Positions 23,044 to 37,600 are shown, counted from the first letter of the stretch. The stretch is DNA of 64,000 bases from Sclerurus mexicanus (GCA_013396755.1 VWZF01004899.1:563857-627856); one strand, 5' to 3'. Notes: generated by a model not told the origin, from the sequence alone. A program made the numbers and translations.

Positions 23044-26000
23044 GAACATTGTTGTGGTTATAGTTTCAGTTTTCCATCCAATTTACCCTCTCTCAGTAAA
23101 AGTTTCATCGAAACCACATTTCTGTTCCTTATATTGGGTGAAATTTGCTTAAAGCTTTATGACACATCATCTACTGCTTCTCTCCCATTTACAAGGCTTG
23201 CAGCCATGTTGTGGAAGGAAAGTAGATCAGTTTGACATTATTTGCTCTTGACAATTCCATGAACATCCCTTATTCATCTGAGTGGTATTATAGAAGTAAT
23301 TCGGCTCTTGGCAGTTTCAGGCCATTAGTTTTGAAACATAAAATACAGTGCAGATAGTGTCTTCTGATGGTATCTGTTGTAATATGTAACTGATCAGAGC
23401 ATTTTACATCAGTTTAAAGCATTATATGATAAACATTTCCTCTCTCAGTGAGTGGAATTTTCACCATTATTTTTTGACTTTTATTATTAAAAGCACTAAT
23501 TAAGCATTTTGCCAAACCCCACCATTTTCAAAGACATATTACGGTGCTCAGCTACAGCACTTAAATAACAATGATAAAAATATTTTTTTTTTCCTATCCT
23601 TCAAGGGATTCTCATTCAACCTCTCATTTTTTATGTACCCACATAAGCAGATTTTGCATAGCTAGCGCAGACACCTGAAGAGGTCAAATAGTTTCCCACT
23701 AATTTACCCTACTGTCAAACCAAAACACAAATGAATGCTGAAAACCAACAAGCCATTTCATTTTGAAATTGTAATACAGATCTGCCTCAAGGGCCTTTTT
23801 TTTGACTGAACACGTTACCTTTTGCATTGCAGGAAATCTGCGCAATTGTTTTATCTACCTTCATCAACTGGAGGCAGTGTTAAGCGTGCAAAATACTGTA
23901 CATCTCGCATAAATGGAATCAGTACTGCAGCATCACTAATACACTTCAGATATGCATCACTTCAGAGCCTATACAAAGAAAAGAACATGGCAAAAACACT
24001 CAATTACATACTTGTTCATTTTAGAATAATTCCAACACTGACTGGAATAATCCTCAAATAGTTTTATGGGTTTGCTTTTTTTCCTAAAGCTGATCTAGCT
24101 GACCAAACTAAAATTGAGCTAACAATTCTCAATATTTTTAGTTTTAATAATTTCTTTTAGCACTGGTTTGTTAATAGTAGGGTAGCTAATATGGCAGTAG
24201 GTTGTATTGAATGTAAATATGAAAAGTATTATTTGCTCATTAGGGAATCAATTTACTCAGCAATAAAGAAGACATTTTCAAAATACCTTGACTGTAGTGG
24301 AACACACTGATTGTGGTCTGATTGAGTAGTGTTTCACCATCTCTATTAATTGTGAAGACAGTTTTATGGATTATACACTTCTCATAATTGCTCTTGGTGT
24401 CCTATTTAAATTTTAACATTTGAAAATATTGTTCAATGTTGTTGGCCTGACATGTTATTGCAGTCCACACACAGTGCTGAAATATGAGTCTAGAAAAATG
24501 CAACTAAAAATTAACAAAGTTTTTACTGCCAGACTTGAATCTTGATGGAAATGACACATAATCTCTGCATCTTTTGGAAAATTCCACTTTGGACTTTTTT
24601 TCAATAGTTAACAAAATTAAAGTCATAATATTTAGTTTTAATGCAAATTGATAATGTTTTAAGTAAACATAGCAAAATATTTCATAGATTTTAAATTACT
24701 ATTCAGCCTGAACCCTAACATGATATATATATAATTGATTTTTGTCTGAAATTAGATTGTCTTGTGCGTAAATATATTCTTTCTCCACCCAAAATCAAGT
24801 AATGGTATCCAGGTATAGCTAGGACAAATTTGTTTCCAAAATTACTCCAAATTTTAAAAATTAATTAACGTTTGAAAAATGACTTGGTAGATAATTAGGT
24901 TGGTTTGTGTATTGTAGGAAGTAAGCAGCCAAAAAAAGAGCACATTATCAAAACTGTAAGCTTTCAAGGCTGATGGAGCCCTGTGTTTCCATTCTCATTT
25001 CTGGGTGTTTGCATAATACCTTATTAATAATGTAGTAAGTTAAAGTAAACACTGCAAACTCTTTCTCATTATGAGCCATCTATTTTTGTCACAATTTGAA
25101 CTAGAAATTATATTAAAGAATGGCTTAAAAAGTGTTCTCCAAAACTAAGGGGTCATTTTACCTTCATTACCAAGCCTGTAATCTTTGGCCACATAGGTAT
25201 TCCACTACATACTGGGATGAGTATGTGTGGCATAGGGGGTCTCAGATTCTGGGGAGTTTTTCCCTCTGGCTGGTTGGCCAGCCCTGGCACCTTTAAGATA
25301 AATATGTTTAAAACGTGGCTTTTTTTTTTTTTTTGTCCACATGGTGATAATTACTTCGTTCATGAAGAAAGGAATTCTAATATAGTGAAGTTTTATCAAA
25401 GTTCATGTGATGGACAATGAGGCTGATGTTGCATGAGTAAGAGTATGGATGAATACATTAAATTATTAGATAATTTTACACATTAGAAAATATTCCACAT
25501 ATATAGTAAAGTAAGATACAATAACCTAAAGTGTGGCACTTCTGGAGAAGCCAGGAAAACTTTCACACCCTTTAAAAGTTAGAGACTGCTTCCATCTGAG
25601 CCTCAGACTGCTACAGAGCAAGGAGGACACCTGGGGTCATCACATTCCTTTTTTTTCCCATGCTATTTTGAACTGGAGCAGTTGTTACCAAGCTTTTCCA
25701 AAGCCAAGCCTAGCTTGAAAAAAACCAGTAATCCTCTGTGACTTCTTGTGCTCTTACCCAACAACTGCTAGGTGCTCTGCCCTGGTCAATGAGCCTTGGG
25801 CTGTAGTGTTACCTCTTGGATCTGCCCATGCACTCTGTGTCAGGATGGCTGCCACCTCCTCCCTTTTGGCAGCTCTGAGACCAAGCCAGAGCTGATCTCC
25901 TGGCTCTTGCATGCTCCTGTGGGGCTGACAAACTACATCAGGCTTCAAAATAAACACAACCAAAAGGCCTACTGGGTGTGGGTTCTTTGCTTTATCTTCA

Positions 26001-29000
26001 CGGAAGGTAAAGCAACTTCGGGGCTGCATTACTTCACACTGATCTGCTCCTACACAGACCAGTGTCAGCATGGCAGAGCTGGTGCACATGGGCTTGGTGC
26101 TCTCTTATCAATAAGGTGCACCTCAAAAACATGTAAGTGGGGAATTTCAGGCCTTAAGAGGAGAAAACAATGGCAGTCATATAAATGGAGAGTCCTTAAG
26201 TCTCACACTATTGCCTCTCTGTCATTCGTTAGAATTTCTCTTCTAATGCCTTTTTTCTGCTAGGCTTAGACACCAAGGCTGACATCACTGATATGGAGGC
26301 AGTTGTTGCAAACTAAATTTGGATCAAGGGATTTTAACAGATTCTGATTTCAAATATCTGTAGGAAACAAGGGAGGTTTACCTGTGTTTTCTTACAGAAT
26401 ATTACCTTAAGAAAAAAAAAATTCATTATTTATGGCTTGAAACTGTAACATCTTAAGAAGCACAATGAAAACACACAAGAAACAATAATAAATTATTAAT
26501 TTATCACGTGCATTAATATTTCCAATAAATATAAGACCACATAAGTAGCTTCATCCAATATGATTGCTTTGCCAAAACTTAAACTGAGAAAGAAATGAAG
26601 TTGTCTGCTTTAGTTCAGTTTTGATAAATGAGGAAGAAGGTCTGGCAGAACTGAGACCAATTTAGTTTGTATATTGCTTTCCTGTGGACATTTTAATCAG
26701 TGCAGTCCTTCACAGCCAAGAAGAGATGAAAACCTTATTTAAATTGACATTAGAATCTTCTAAAGTCAGTCATCAAGTTCTTCAGGTTAATAGTGCTTAC
26801 TACAGTAACAGTGAAGTTGCAGATGATATTACAGCAATTTTTCCAGCCTTAAGGAAGTGGTGTAGAAAATGAAGGGATTTATTTTGTTGAATATGCTCTT
26901 CTGTAACAAAATCACATAATTTTTCTCAGGTACCTAATATATAGATAATTCCTTGCACGAATGGAATTAAATTAACAGTACTTCCATACTTGAAAAGATA
27001 AAAGTTTTGAAAGTATTCCTAATATTTGCCATGTATTTTACAAATGTCTAAGGAAGACTGGCATTTTCTTTCTTTCTTCTTTCCTTTTTTTTTTTCCTAG
27101 TAATGGAGATAAATTGCAATGGTAAAAGTCCCAGGGGCAGAAAGAGTCCTGTTGTATTACACATTGTACAAATACGTAATAAAAAAGATGGTCACTGTCC
27201 TAAAAGCTTCAAAAAACCATTTGGCACTACTGATCTGAGTCAGAATGACATTCAGTCACAGTTTCTGAAATCATTTTAATTCTGCTCTTCATTCATTTTT
27301 CTCAGTCATGAGCTTGTGTTTTACAGGAAGCATTTTTGCTAACATCCGAACCTTGAGCCTAAATGAGCATGTAGCAAATTCATCTTATTTGACCAATGAA
27401 GCTGATTGGAATGTTATATCAATTTTTACTGGGTTGGTATTTAGCAATTCTTTTTAAAAGCTGGTTAATGTTGTAAACCAGTTCAGTTTTGCTCCATGGC
27501 CATTCAAGACTTATCCCCTAAATGCCACTGCACTAGCAGTGCAAGGTATTTCAGGGCACTGAGGCACTTTGGGTGTATATGGACCACTTACACAATTATG
27601 ACACTAGCAACCTGCTCCAGAGGTTGCTGTGCAAGGACCAATCTCAGCTGAGAACAAATGTGGTCTAAGAACACTTCTTGTGTCTGTGCACCCTCTTTGA
27701 AGCACTATCACATTGAACTGTAAGGCACTCCACCACTGTGGAGCCAGAGCACTGATTCTTGGAACCCAGTTCTCTAGATAATCCTCAATTATAAAGACAA
27801 GTAACTCTTCTTCAAGGTTTTACATTAAGCCAGAGGTTCTTAACTGGTTCTCAACTGCTGAACCAGGACCAGAATCTTTTTGTTAGTGAGCAAGCCCTGG
27901 CCAAAAGTATGTCAGCAACCACTGAAAGTAAAAATAAGTTGCAGTGGCCAGGAATATTTCCTGCTATTGATTCTTCCTAGTACAGATATAGCCTAGAGGT
28001 TTACTTGAAATTGAGCTGACTTGTTCTCCAAGCTCCAGAGTGCGTTAGATCTCTGTTTACTGTAACGGGAGATAAAAATCATATTCATGCTGGAATTTAT
28101 TTGTGGCTACCAAAATTAAGGATTTTTTTAATCTGGATATGGCCCTAATTCAGACTGTTACTACAAATACATGATTATTTTTTGTCCTATGGGCAACAGA
28201 ATATCCAAAGAAATATTAAATATCTGTAATTGATATTAAAATATCTGAAGTTACAGAGTAATTGTTTTACCCTGTTAATCATAAAAATCTATGCCTCCAG
28301 CAGTTCCAAGAATTATCTGTGAAATAAAAAACTCTTTAAGAAAAAGTTATACCAAGTATCATGTTTCTGTTCCCTTATAACATCAAATATTGAAGACAAA
28401 GTGTTTTACTTCCACTCTGTGGCAGCTATTTAGGGCCTACTGTAAAAGAAGGAAACTGACTCTCTGGCAGCTTAAAAAAGGCAAAAACCAATCAAAGATT
28501 ATGTGAAAAATCTTTTCATTATTGCAGTGCTTATGAGGTATATAATAATAAACAAATAATAGCACCCCAAATGAGTTCAGAAACATGCATTTTAAAATCT
28601 GTGTTTTGAGAAAGTGTGAAAATTAAAAATTAAAATACAGTTCTTGATACTAGAAGCTCTTTGAAACTTGTTAAGCTACACTGGAAGTCATAGCAGGAAG
28701 CCACATTATTTTTTGATGTGTGGTCTAGTATCTTATTTGACTCCATGAATATTCATTAGAGTTTACAACCTTTTATTATTTAATTCACTGCATTAAACAT
28801 CTGCTTTTTCCTCCAAGATCACCTTCTATGTATGTTAGTTAAAATAATGAAAGGATTATCTACATATATGTATAAAAACTACTGCATTAACTGAAACAAA
28901 CGATCAAAAACCAAAGACTGATGGTAAATGAATGTCCTACAGTTGCTATTTGTTCTACAGGGAATAAGTTGCCAAAATACAATTTTAAGAAAAGCCCATA

Positions 29001-32000
29001 GATTAACACCATTGTATCACTGTGCTATGGCAAAGTGAGGTACCAGTTTGTGTTGTAATGCAATGCTCATGCATCGAAGGCAGGCAATAAAATGCCAAAA
29101 TCTGTCAACCCTATTTGGCTCACTGAGCTCTGGCAACCTTACTGAACTATGCTGCAAAAGAGGTTGCTGTATTCTGGGAACAATAGCTCCAACAACAGAT
29201 AAATGTCAGACCAAGCATATAATTAGCACCTCCTGAAACTCACCGAGTTTTATCTTCATGCATGGCAAATAGCACTTGGGATGACTTCAGAGGTTTGCCA
29301 CTCAGAGAATCTCCTAATGACCTATCATTTGTGTGCATGCTTTCCTGACTAGCTAAGGATCAGTATGCCTGAGGGGAAAAATGATAGGAGCTGTGACTCA
29401 AGGAGAAAGCTTTTGGCCTGAAGCTGTGGTGAGAGTGTTACTTTGAAAGTCATCCATATAAATGAAAAAAAAAAAAAGATAGGCAGCCTCATTATGCCTG
29501 CACACTCAACAGTAACTGGAGGGAAGGAGTCCTCCAGGTACAGAGAGAATAATAAATGACCTCTCATACTGTTTGTGAAAGGAGAAGAAAAAGCCTCATC
29601 TCATTCCATGTACATTTTTGATAATGTGAGGCTTTATGCCAACACTCTGATAATGTTACGTGTCATATATTGAAAACATGGAAGCTCAAGTTTCAGCTCC
29701 TAGAAGATATTGACACATTTCTGTCTACAGCAACATCCTCACATTATCATCAAAATTTCTCACTGCAGATGGAAAAAAAAATGGGATTAACTGACAAGAA
29801 GAGAGTGGTGGTGCAGCAGTGCCTGGGGAAGAGAAGAGATTTTACTTCCTTTACATGGCAGGGGCCATGCATAACAGAGGCCAATAATAGAGGAGCTGTG
29901 GAGCGCAGCACACACACTTGGTGGGTCTGCACCAGAGCAACCCTGACTGTAGGCAATAAAGAATGTAGGACCTGTGCTCCACTGTGCCTGATCTAAATAC
30001 CTCTACCATCAGGAGGAACCCAGTCTGCAACATCCATCTAGACCTGTCAGGCGTGGGTTAGCTCAGTGGCTTGAAACAAAGCAGAACCCCCAGCTGTGGC
30101 ACTGCCAGGGTGGTGCCAGGCTCACTCTACTGTGTGGTCAGCAGCTCCACACAGCACACAAGAACCTGAAGCTGACTTTGACTGACCAAGGCTGGCCTGA
30201 GTGGCTACACCGAGCTTGCTCAGGGATGGCATGCAACCTGTACAGCTGCACACTGTCACTCAGCTCTTACTCCTCTGTGTTTGCTCCAGGCCCTGTGACC
30301 ATAAAGTTAGCCTTTTACAGCTCAGTGCTGGGTGCTTTTTCCCTCACCACGGCGTCTGTTATTGTCATACATCAAAGTTGTTTTCGTGGCCTCCTGCTGT
30401 GTAGAACCCAGACCCCAAACTCAGGAGACCAGGGAAGCAAGTATGAACGAACACATTTGACTAAGCCTGCAGGGATCAACCTGGATCTGGCAGTACCATT
30501 CCTAAAGGAGAGCAGAAAACTACTTGATTGACCTTTGAGGGACTCCTCTATATATCCTCCCTCTGAATTGCAGAATTGAGAGAGTCATGTTGAAGCTCAG
30601 GGTTAGCTCTGCACAAAAAAAGGTTGAGGACTGTAGCGTATTAGATTAGCTCAGTTCTGTGGGGAAAAAATTGTATAGCTTCTAACCAGTTATACTGAGA
30701 CACTCTGATACATACTGTAGGCAGGCCATTCCCACTGCTCTGTTGATTTCACTGGAGCAGGATACAGAATTCCTTTTAACATTAATGTCTGTCAATCATA
30801 CTGACAAAGGTTTGGTACAAGAGATACCCAAAGAGGAAAAAATACAGTAGCTAAATGTCACAGGCAAATGAACATGTCCAACACCCAATGAGAAAGAAAC
30901 TGATTAATAGTGTTCTTACTTCCTTTAGGCAATTGCAGTAAGCAAGCACATTGTGTGTCTTTTATCTGGATGCTTTTTTTCCCCCTAATAGATCCAAATT
31001 CTGCTTCTCACAAAGCTAAACAGTAATTGTACCTGACGCAGCCTTGACACCAAATCAGTTATTTTGTTCATAAATTTAATTAACTTTTGATTACTCTAAC
31101 ACATTTTAGTATCTGTTTAGTAATTATATGAAGGACTAAACAAAACACTAATCTATTTTTAATAGTGTATTAAATTTTTGCTGCATTCTTTAAACACAGA
31201 TAAAATCAACTGCTCAAATCACAGAATGGCACTTCCACAACAGGAATACCAGCCTTCCCTGCAAACAATTCTGACCTTTGTGGGAAGTCTAGGTTTGCTC
31301 TGCTGGAAGAGCTAAAGAGGTGTACCAACTCTGATGCTACAGATCTGGGACTGAAAAAGTCATGACATCCCTCAGAGCTATGCTGCAAACCAGAAAGATA
31401 AAAATCACAGTCTCATCTCTTCCTCTCAATCCTCTTCCCCTAGAAGCCTGCAATGGTTCTTTAAAATGCTAAACAGATCTGGGGGTCAGTTTGGAAGGCA
31501 AAGTAGATGACAGTCTTCACCCCATGTCTCCTCTGGAAGAGCTGTTTCTGGTAGCTGTATGCAGCATTGTGCAATGCTTGTGGTCTTCGTAGTGACAGGA
31601 CTGCTATTCCATCTCATTTCTGCTGCCTAACTTGTACTAGGGAACTTCTTCATGCCCTATCGGCTTTTCTTATTTAAATAACCCTGGAGGAAGGAGGATG
31701 ATGGTTGGGAGGCAGACATACTTCTGACCTTAATGTCTGGACAGCGATTTGAATAAAAGAAGTCAGTGCTAAATACAGTCATCATAATGTGTCTTTGACA
31801 GTAAAATGATTCTAACACCACCAGCTACACCTCTCTGCACCTACATCACTATTGAGCAATATCATGTCTCTTCCAGCTAATTGGCATTTCAGCTAACAAT
31901 TCTGAAGATTTAGAAAGCTTAACGGGGTCTTGATCTAGACTGAGAAACACACTACCAAAAAATAAAGAATCACAAATAACCTACTTGTGCTATCTGTGAT

Positions 32001-32515
32001 GAGGCAAGTAGCTCAAAAAGAGAAGCAATATAAATAAAGGGGGAAAAAACTAGAAAAATGGATCATCATCCAAAAGAAATTGAAGGACATGACTCAGTTC
32101 AAGATGTGAGATCACAAACATCACTTCAAAAACAAATCATACTAACATTCTGGGCTGTCTCGTGGCAGTTTAAACACCTTGTACTAAAGATATGCAGTAT
32201 TTTTTTTCTTTCTTTGAGGGACTGACCTGTTGTTTCAGCATTGATGAAGCTTCAGACACCGTAGACAAAGGAATAGCATCCCAGATACCTCTTGTTCCTT
32301 CAAAGGTCCAGTCAACTACTGCCCCTGCTAAATGGTATGCAAGACCAAACAATACTAATAATAAAAAAGGGAAGAATTGGACCACTTGTGATCATTTTGG
32401 TACTGAAAGACCTCTAGCGTTTCATCCTTTAATAAAACATGAGAAAGCCAAGTCCCTGCAAAGGCAGAGCTTCTAGCACCCACCCACTTTTTGACAAAAG
32501 TATTTGTTCCAAATA

Positions 32516-32655
32516 TGAATAGAATATGCTAAGTTGGAAGGGACCCATCAGGATCATCAAGTCCAACACCTGGCCCTGTGCAGGACACTCAAAGAACACA
32601 CACCGTGTGCCTGAGAGCATTGTCCAAACCCTTCTTGAACTCAGACACGACCATT
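32516..32655 (-). mobile_element. CR1 LINE 3' fragment
   Basis: 'aagttggaagggacccatca', 'ggatcatcaagtccaacacc', then '...ctgagagcattgtccaaacc' and 'cttcttgaactcagacac' match a CR1 subfamily 3' region in reverse complement. The copy is truncated. Confidence 0.88.
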
Positions 32656-33984
32656 CACATAAAGGGTAAGAAAAAACACGTGTCCTCTGAAATTTGCAAG
32701 ACTGCCATCTGCCCCTCTGAAAGAGAACTGATGTGAAAATAATCAGAAATACCTTATGGTTACCATTCTCAAAATATCTACTTTTTGCTCCAGTGACAAC
32801 AAGCAGAGAGGATATAGGAAATATTCTAAGTCAAATCCAAAACATGTAGAAAAATGTGTCCATCACATCCCGGTGTAAAAAATCGCACTGCAGCAAAAAA
32901 ACAATCAATATCCTTACATATTGATAGTCCTTAATAATTTGCTCAGACTGTAGTAAAATCCATTTTACCTAACAATGCATTTATATTGCAAATATATATG
33001 GAAAACCCCTCTCATTTTAAATTGATTTCTACCTCATTAAACTCTTCTTAATGAGACTGGAGATACAGCTTTCAAGTAAATGAACACGGTACTTTAAATA
33101 AAATTAGCTGAGTTTAAATAAAAACAGTTCATACTTTACAATACCCTACAGCTAACAAAAATGAGCTACTTTATACACAACCAACTAGTGCAATTTCTTG
33201 TTATTCCATGAAGGTTTGCTTTGGGAAGAGCAACCTCACTGAACACTTATGCGAGAATCTTATTTTAAAATGACAGACAGAAGCTGAGTATTTCCCTATG
33301 TGTGATACTGACTATTCACAAGTGCATATTGCCCCTTGCTCTGCAATAGTAATCTTTGGTAATCTTACTGTATGATTGAGGCCAGGTAGGAACATTCAGC
33401 TTTTTACTTACACTGCTATGTATTAAATATTCTTTTTAAAACATAATTGTAAAAATATAAACCTGTCTTAAAATTAATCCAGAGAGAGATGCTGAATTCT
33501 GCATCGTTCTATCCTGACTCTGATAAAGCCAGTATTATTCAAAACTTGTCCCTGTCAGAATTCACAGTTGGGGAGAAGATACAGCTCTTCCAGATTTGGA
33601 GCTGTTCAAGGAGTATCCGGCTATGTAGCCAAAAACCTGGAAGATAAATAAAAGAAGCAGTTGCAATACTTTAACTTTTCCCACTAGCAATAGGATCTCA
33701 TTTCAAAACTATGCACTTGTTTTTCCGCAGATGATTTTGATCACTAGCTATCCAGATCCCTTTTTACTGTGGTTCTGTTCCCCCTGCTCCAATGCAGTAT
33801 AATTGAAGGTAAGTGATCCATCTTCACAGATTCTTCTCAGTCACCTGGAACACGAACGCTGTTTGTTTTTAAAGAAGTAACAAACAGCATGCAGATATTC
33901 TTTTTCATGCGCAAACCAAGCAGCATATAACTCTTATCACAGCATGGAATGCTTCCCCACCAGAAGACGAGCAGCTCTTTCCTT

Positions 33985-34620
33985 TCGCATCAAACTAAGG
34001 AACCAAAGCCCGCCTCCCGCTGGCTGTAGGGCATCGGTCAGCTGCGCTTCGCTTCGCTATTTTCCGGAGATCGTATCCCTGCTGCCAGCGCCCTCCACAC
34101 ACGTCTCTGATGGAGCAGAAGCCCCCGTTTTACCTTCAGCAAAGGGTCCCCACCGCGGTCTCCAGCCCCGCCGGCAGCGCCGGGAGCCCCTTNCTGCAGC
34201 AGAGCGTGTCCGCCCGCCTGCAGGTGCGGCCGGCAGAGCGCGGCTCCGAGGCACAGTGGGTGCAGGTAACGCGAGCCGCCCCCCGAGCCATCGGCCCCCG
34301 AGCCGCGGCCCCTCCTGCTCCCCTCGGCCGGCGCCGCCCCTGCCCGGGCCGCGGGAAGGCGCTCCGTGCCCCGGCGGGAAGAGTGGGTGGGCATTTGGAG
34401 GTTTGAGGAAAACACCCCCGCTCCCCCTTCCTTTTCCGGGCTAAGCCTCACTTGAGGTACCCTCGTAAGCCTGTGTCCGGTTCGCTGCCAGCCGGGGTTA
34501 CCCCAGCCCCGGCGCGGCACAGCCCGGTTTGTCCGTGCCCTGCGCTGCCCCGCACGCCGTAGGCCCTCCGGGGCCTGGCTGCTCAGCCACAACACACCTC
34601 CGTCCCCCCGAACCGTGTTG
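33985..34620. promoter_or_regulatory. CpG island / promoter of DTD2
   Basis: About 600 bases of CpG-dense sequence flank DTD2 coding exon 1. An ETS-type TTCCGG motif lies at 34062-34067, roughly 45 bases upstream of the start codon. No TATA box is visible. This fits a CpG-island housekeeping promoter. A 313-residue antisense frame through this region is a GC-rich shadow that begins with GTG. Confidence 0.7.
34110..34265 (+). CDS. DTD2: DTD2 exon 1: D-aminoacyl-tRNA deacylase 2 / animal tRNA deacylase (ATD)
   Basis: DTD2 is the animal-specific paralogue of D-aminoacyl-tRNA deacylase. It hydrolyses wrongly charged tRNA, notably L-alanyl-tRNA(Thr), in the cytosol. Exon 1 has 52 codons from the ATG at 34110 to a GTAACG donor. 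Residues 29-52 (LQQSVSARLQVRPAERGSEA then QWVQ) match human LQQCLHARLQIRPADGDVAA-QWVE. The spliced product is 183 residues against 168 in human; the difference is mainly about 16 extra residues before the LQQ motif. No other in-frame ATG lies between this one and the conserved part, but the leader is poorly conserved and the start is less certain than the rest. Codon 28 has an undetermined third base (TTN at 34191-34193), consistent with the Leu found in human. Confidence 0.88.
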
Positions 34621-37600
34621 TGCCTGCCTTCCTTAAGTACACTTCCAGAGGCACTGGAACCTTGGCGGCTTTGTTGGCTGTCTATTCTGTGATAGTGTGC
34701 ACTTGGAGAAGAAAGGCCGGGTAGGGCGGTGGGACTGTGGCAGCAGGAGTTCTGATGTCGGGGTTTTTTTCCAGAGCAGTAACAAAAAATGAAATTTGGG
34801 ATGTAGACAACCACACAGGTTGAGGGTAACACTGTATTTACCTCTTTTTCCTCCCACAGTCTTCTGCTGGGAGAGGAGGTAGCTCTGCAGGCTCTTCGGG
34901 CTGAGTGCGTCCAGCCCAGTGCTCTTACCAAAGCACGAAGGCTGCCCTGTGCCATGCACTGCCCTGCTGTAGTTGTCACTGTTCATGGGTTATCTAGACT
35001 AGAATAACTCATCTATGCTCGTGTCAAGTATTTAGCTCCTGGGTTTTTTTGGTTTTGTCTTTTGTCGTTCTTAAAGAGTAGTACAACAGAAAGGGCTTAA
35101 CACAGTCGCGTAACTTTTTAAAAGTAAAAATTCTAGCATAGGTAAAGGGTTCATGAGTTCATTCAATAATTCTGAAAATAGTTCACTATTTGCCTTTCAC
35201 ATTAACCTTAAAACTTTTCTCTCCTTGTTGAGAAGGAACAGGTGGATCCATAAGCCCTAGTTTCTGCAGCATGGTCTGGGAAACCGGAATCTTTGGCTGA
35301 AATGCATCTCTGTGTATTGCACTATTACCCTCCCAGTGCAGGATTAATTACAGTGAGAGTTGCTCAGCCCAGCATAAATTAAGTATAGGAGAAATAAGGT
35401 ATTTCTAGCTTGCTAATTGCAAGGAGTAGTTGTAGATCTAGTAAATAAAAGCAGAAATGTAATTCTGCTGTCTGTTTTTTAAACTCTCTGAAAAGAGGCA
35501 TATGTTATAGTTAAGGGATATCACGAGTAACTCTGTTTCAAGGAGGTTTGCAGTTTATATCCCTTATTTGAAGCTTTTTAAAGATTAAGCAAAATCCATG
35601 GGAAAGTAATAGATAGCACCAAAGAAATCTGCAAGAGATTTGGGTGGCCCAGCAACAGATATTTTTCGGATATGAACCTTACTAATATTTTTCATGGATA
35701 CTTAGGAGTCGTTCCTGGGTACTTGGGGCTTTTTAAGAGAAGTCTGTTTTAACAGGAACTAGTCACCATGCAGAAAAAAACCCTGAATTATAGGAAGTTT
35801 GTATTTTCTTTAGCATGACTGCTGTAGAGGTCATTAGAAGGAAATTTTGCTGCTGATGTTTTTTGATAGGGTAATGTTACTCCCTACATATGCATGTCAA
35901 TGCAAAAATAAAAAATACAGATCTCATTGACTATTATTCACATCAACCAGTGTGTTCCTGATGTTTTATAACAACTTAAAAGTAGGTCCTCAACTCGAGA
36001 CATTTCTAGCATACTATAAATATTGTATTATATAGGTGGCTTCTCAGCTCTAAGAGACCCCTGTAGGTACTTTAGAAGATTTAGAGCAGATGTTCTTTAT
36101 CTGCAAAAAGGTTAGGAGTGTACTTGATACTTACACATGAATCACCGCCTTTGTTGTGTTTTCCTATTTGAGTTTTTCAGGCCTGTTGAGGATTACGGAA
36201 TGGGATACCTTGTGTATGGAGAAATGTTGGTTCAATAGCCTCAATAAAAGTTTATGTATACAGCAAAATACTTAGGAAAAAAAGGAATTCTCCTTTTAAA
36301 GCTAGAGTGGAAATAAGGTGTGGTTTGGTGTATTTCACAACTGTGAGGGAAAAGAAATGTAAAATGAATATTCAGCTACAAAGTGCAAGTGCCTACATTT
36401 ATGCAATGAAAACTGGCTTTTCCTTATCTTCTTCATTTGTCTTCTGGTTAATATAGCAAAAAGAGGTGCAAAGTACCAGGCACAGACTTGTTCTGTGACC
36501 TGTGGCAGATGATGTAATCCCTCTTTGCTGCAGCTGAATATAAGAAATATGAAGAAATCTTTCCACAGGGTAGCAAATCTGAACTTAAAGTGGAAACGTC
36601 AAAGAATAATTTATGTAAGTTTCACACACTGGCTTTCTAAGGATTACAAGTATCTCTGTTTTCATTATCTATTGCAATTTCCTGCAGAAAAAAAAAAAAA
36701 GGTAGAGTTGAGATAATACTTTGCACAATATATTTGGTTTTGCTAATGAAATCTTGAAAAATTAGGGTGAATGTATTTAGTAAGGAGGGTGAGGAACAAG
36801 TCAGTTATTGGTTTTTCCTGTGAAAAAGCTAAAAAGCATTTGGAGGCAGCATTGCTAAGGCTGGCTGTATGGCCTTAGGGCTTGGTACTTCAGTCCTTCA
36901 TAGTGTAGGTTGCCTGATCTGATGAATACTTAGGACAGTTGTATAATAGTGCCAGTGTTGGAAAGTAACTTGATTTGCTGGTTTATTTATGTAGGCATTT
37001 TACTGATAACAGTAAATCCACGTAGAGCACAGCTTCCCTGGCCAGCTGCCTGCCTTTCACTACGTAAGTTCCTTGTAGTGGCTGTTTGCACATCAGCATG
37101 TTGAATTTATGAACCTCTTATTTGTGTTATTGTGCTTGTTTTTTCATGCTCTGAAGAGCAGTCAGCTAGACTTTGATAGGTTACAGAGGACCTTCATCAA
37201 TGGCAATGGTTTTGTTTTGGTTCAAAAGGTTTACACGTTCCTGTGCCTTACACTGGCAATGAGCAAAAAGCCTCAGGATACCTGAAACACTGACATATGT
37301 TATTATTAAGTTTGCTCTTATAAGGGCATTCAATTTTACATCTTATATTCAATTAAGAAAATTGAAGAACAAAAAAAGACCTAACAAGAGGTTAAAACAT
37401 GGCCACACGTGTTGAAAATAGTGTTCAGCCACAGTTTTCAGTCATAGTTGAAACCATAAGTTTCAGTTTACAAATAGTTGAATAGTTTTCAACTAGATCA
37501 TGGTTGAGAAGTGTTCTAGATGACCATAAACATGAAATATAAATAGAAGCATCCTCTAGCAGCTTTAACTTATCTCTGAATTAGTTGTTTTTTCATTTAC

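Larger units (their letters stand above)
22311..33940. other. Intergenic region between NUBPL and DTD2
   Basis: About 11.6 kb separates the minisatellite upstream of the minus-strand gene NUBPL from the 5' end of the plus-strand gene DTD2, so the two genes are divergent. It holds a G/T-rich simple repeat (22.7 kb), two CR1 fragments (22.8 and 32.5 kb) and AT-rich unique sequence. Somewhat GC-richer stretches at 25.55-26.1 and 29.8-30.5 kb contain short frames without recognisable domains. In human the receptor gene GPR33 lies in this interval; I saw no seven-helix receptor frame here. Confidence 0.65.

Noticed and set aside
22594..23235. 213-residue plus-strand frame
   Set aside because: It runs antisense through a G/T simple repeat and a CR1 fragment; no conserved protein content.
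25796..26263. 155-residue plus-strand frame
   Set aside because: It begins at TTG, has no recognisable domain, no splice partners and no nearby promoter signal.
34038..34979. 313-residue minus-strand frame opposite DTD2 exon 1
   Set aside because: It begins with GTG, is a composition shadow of the CpG island, and lies opposite a well-supported coding exon.
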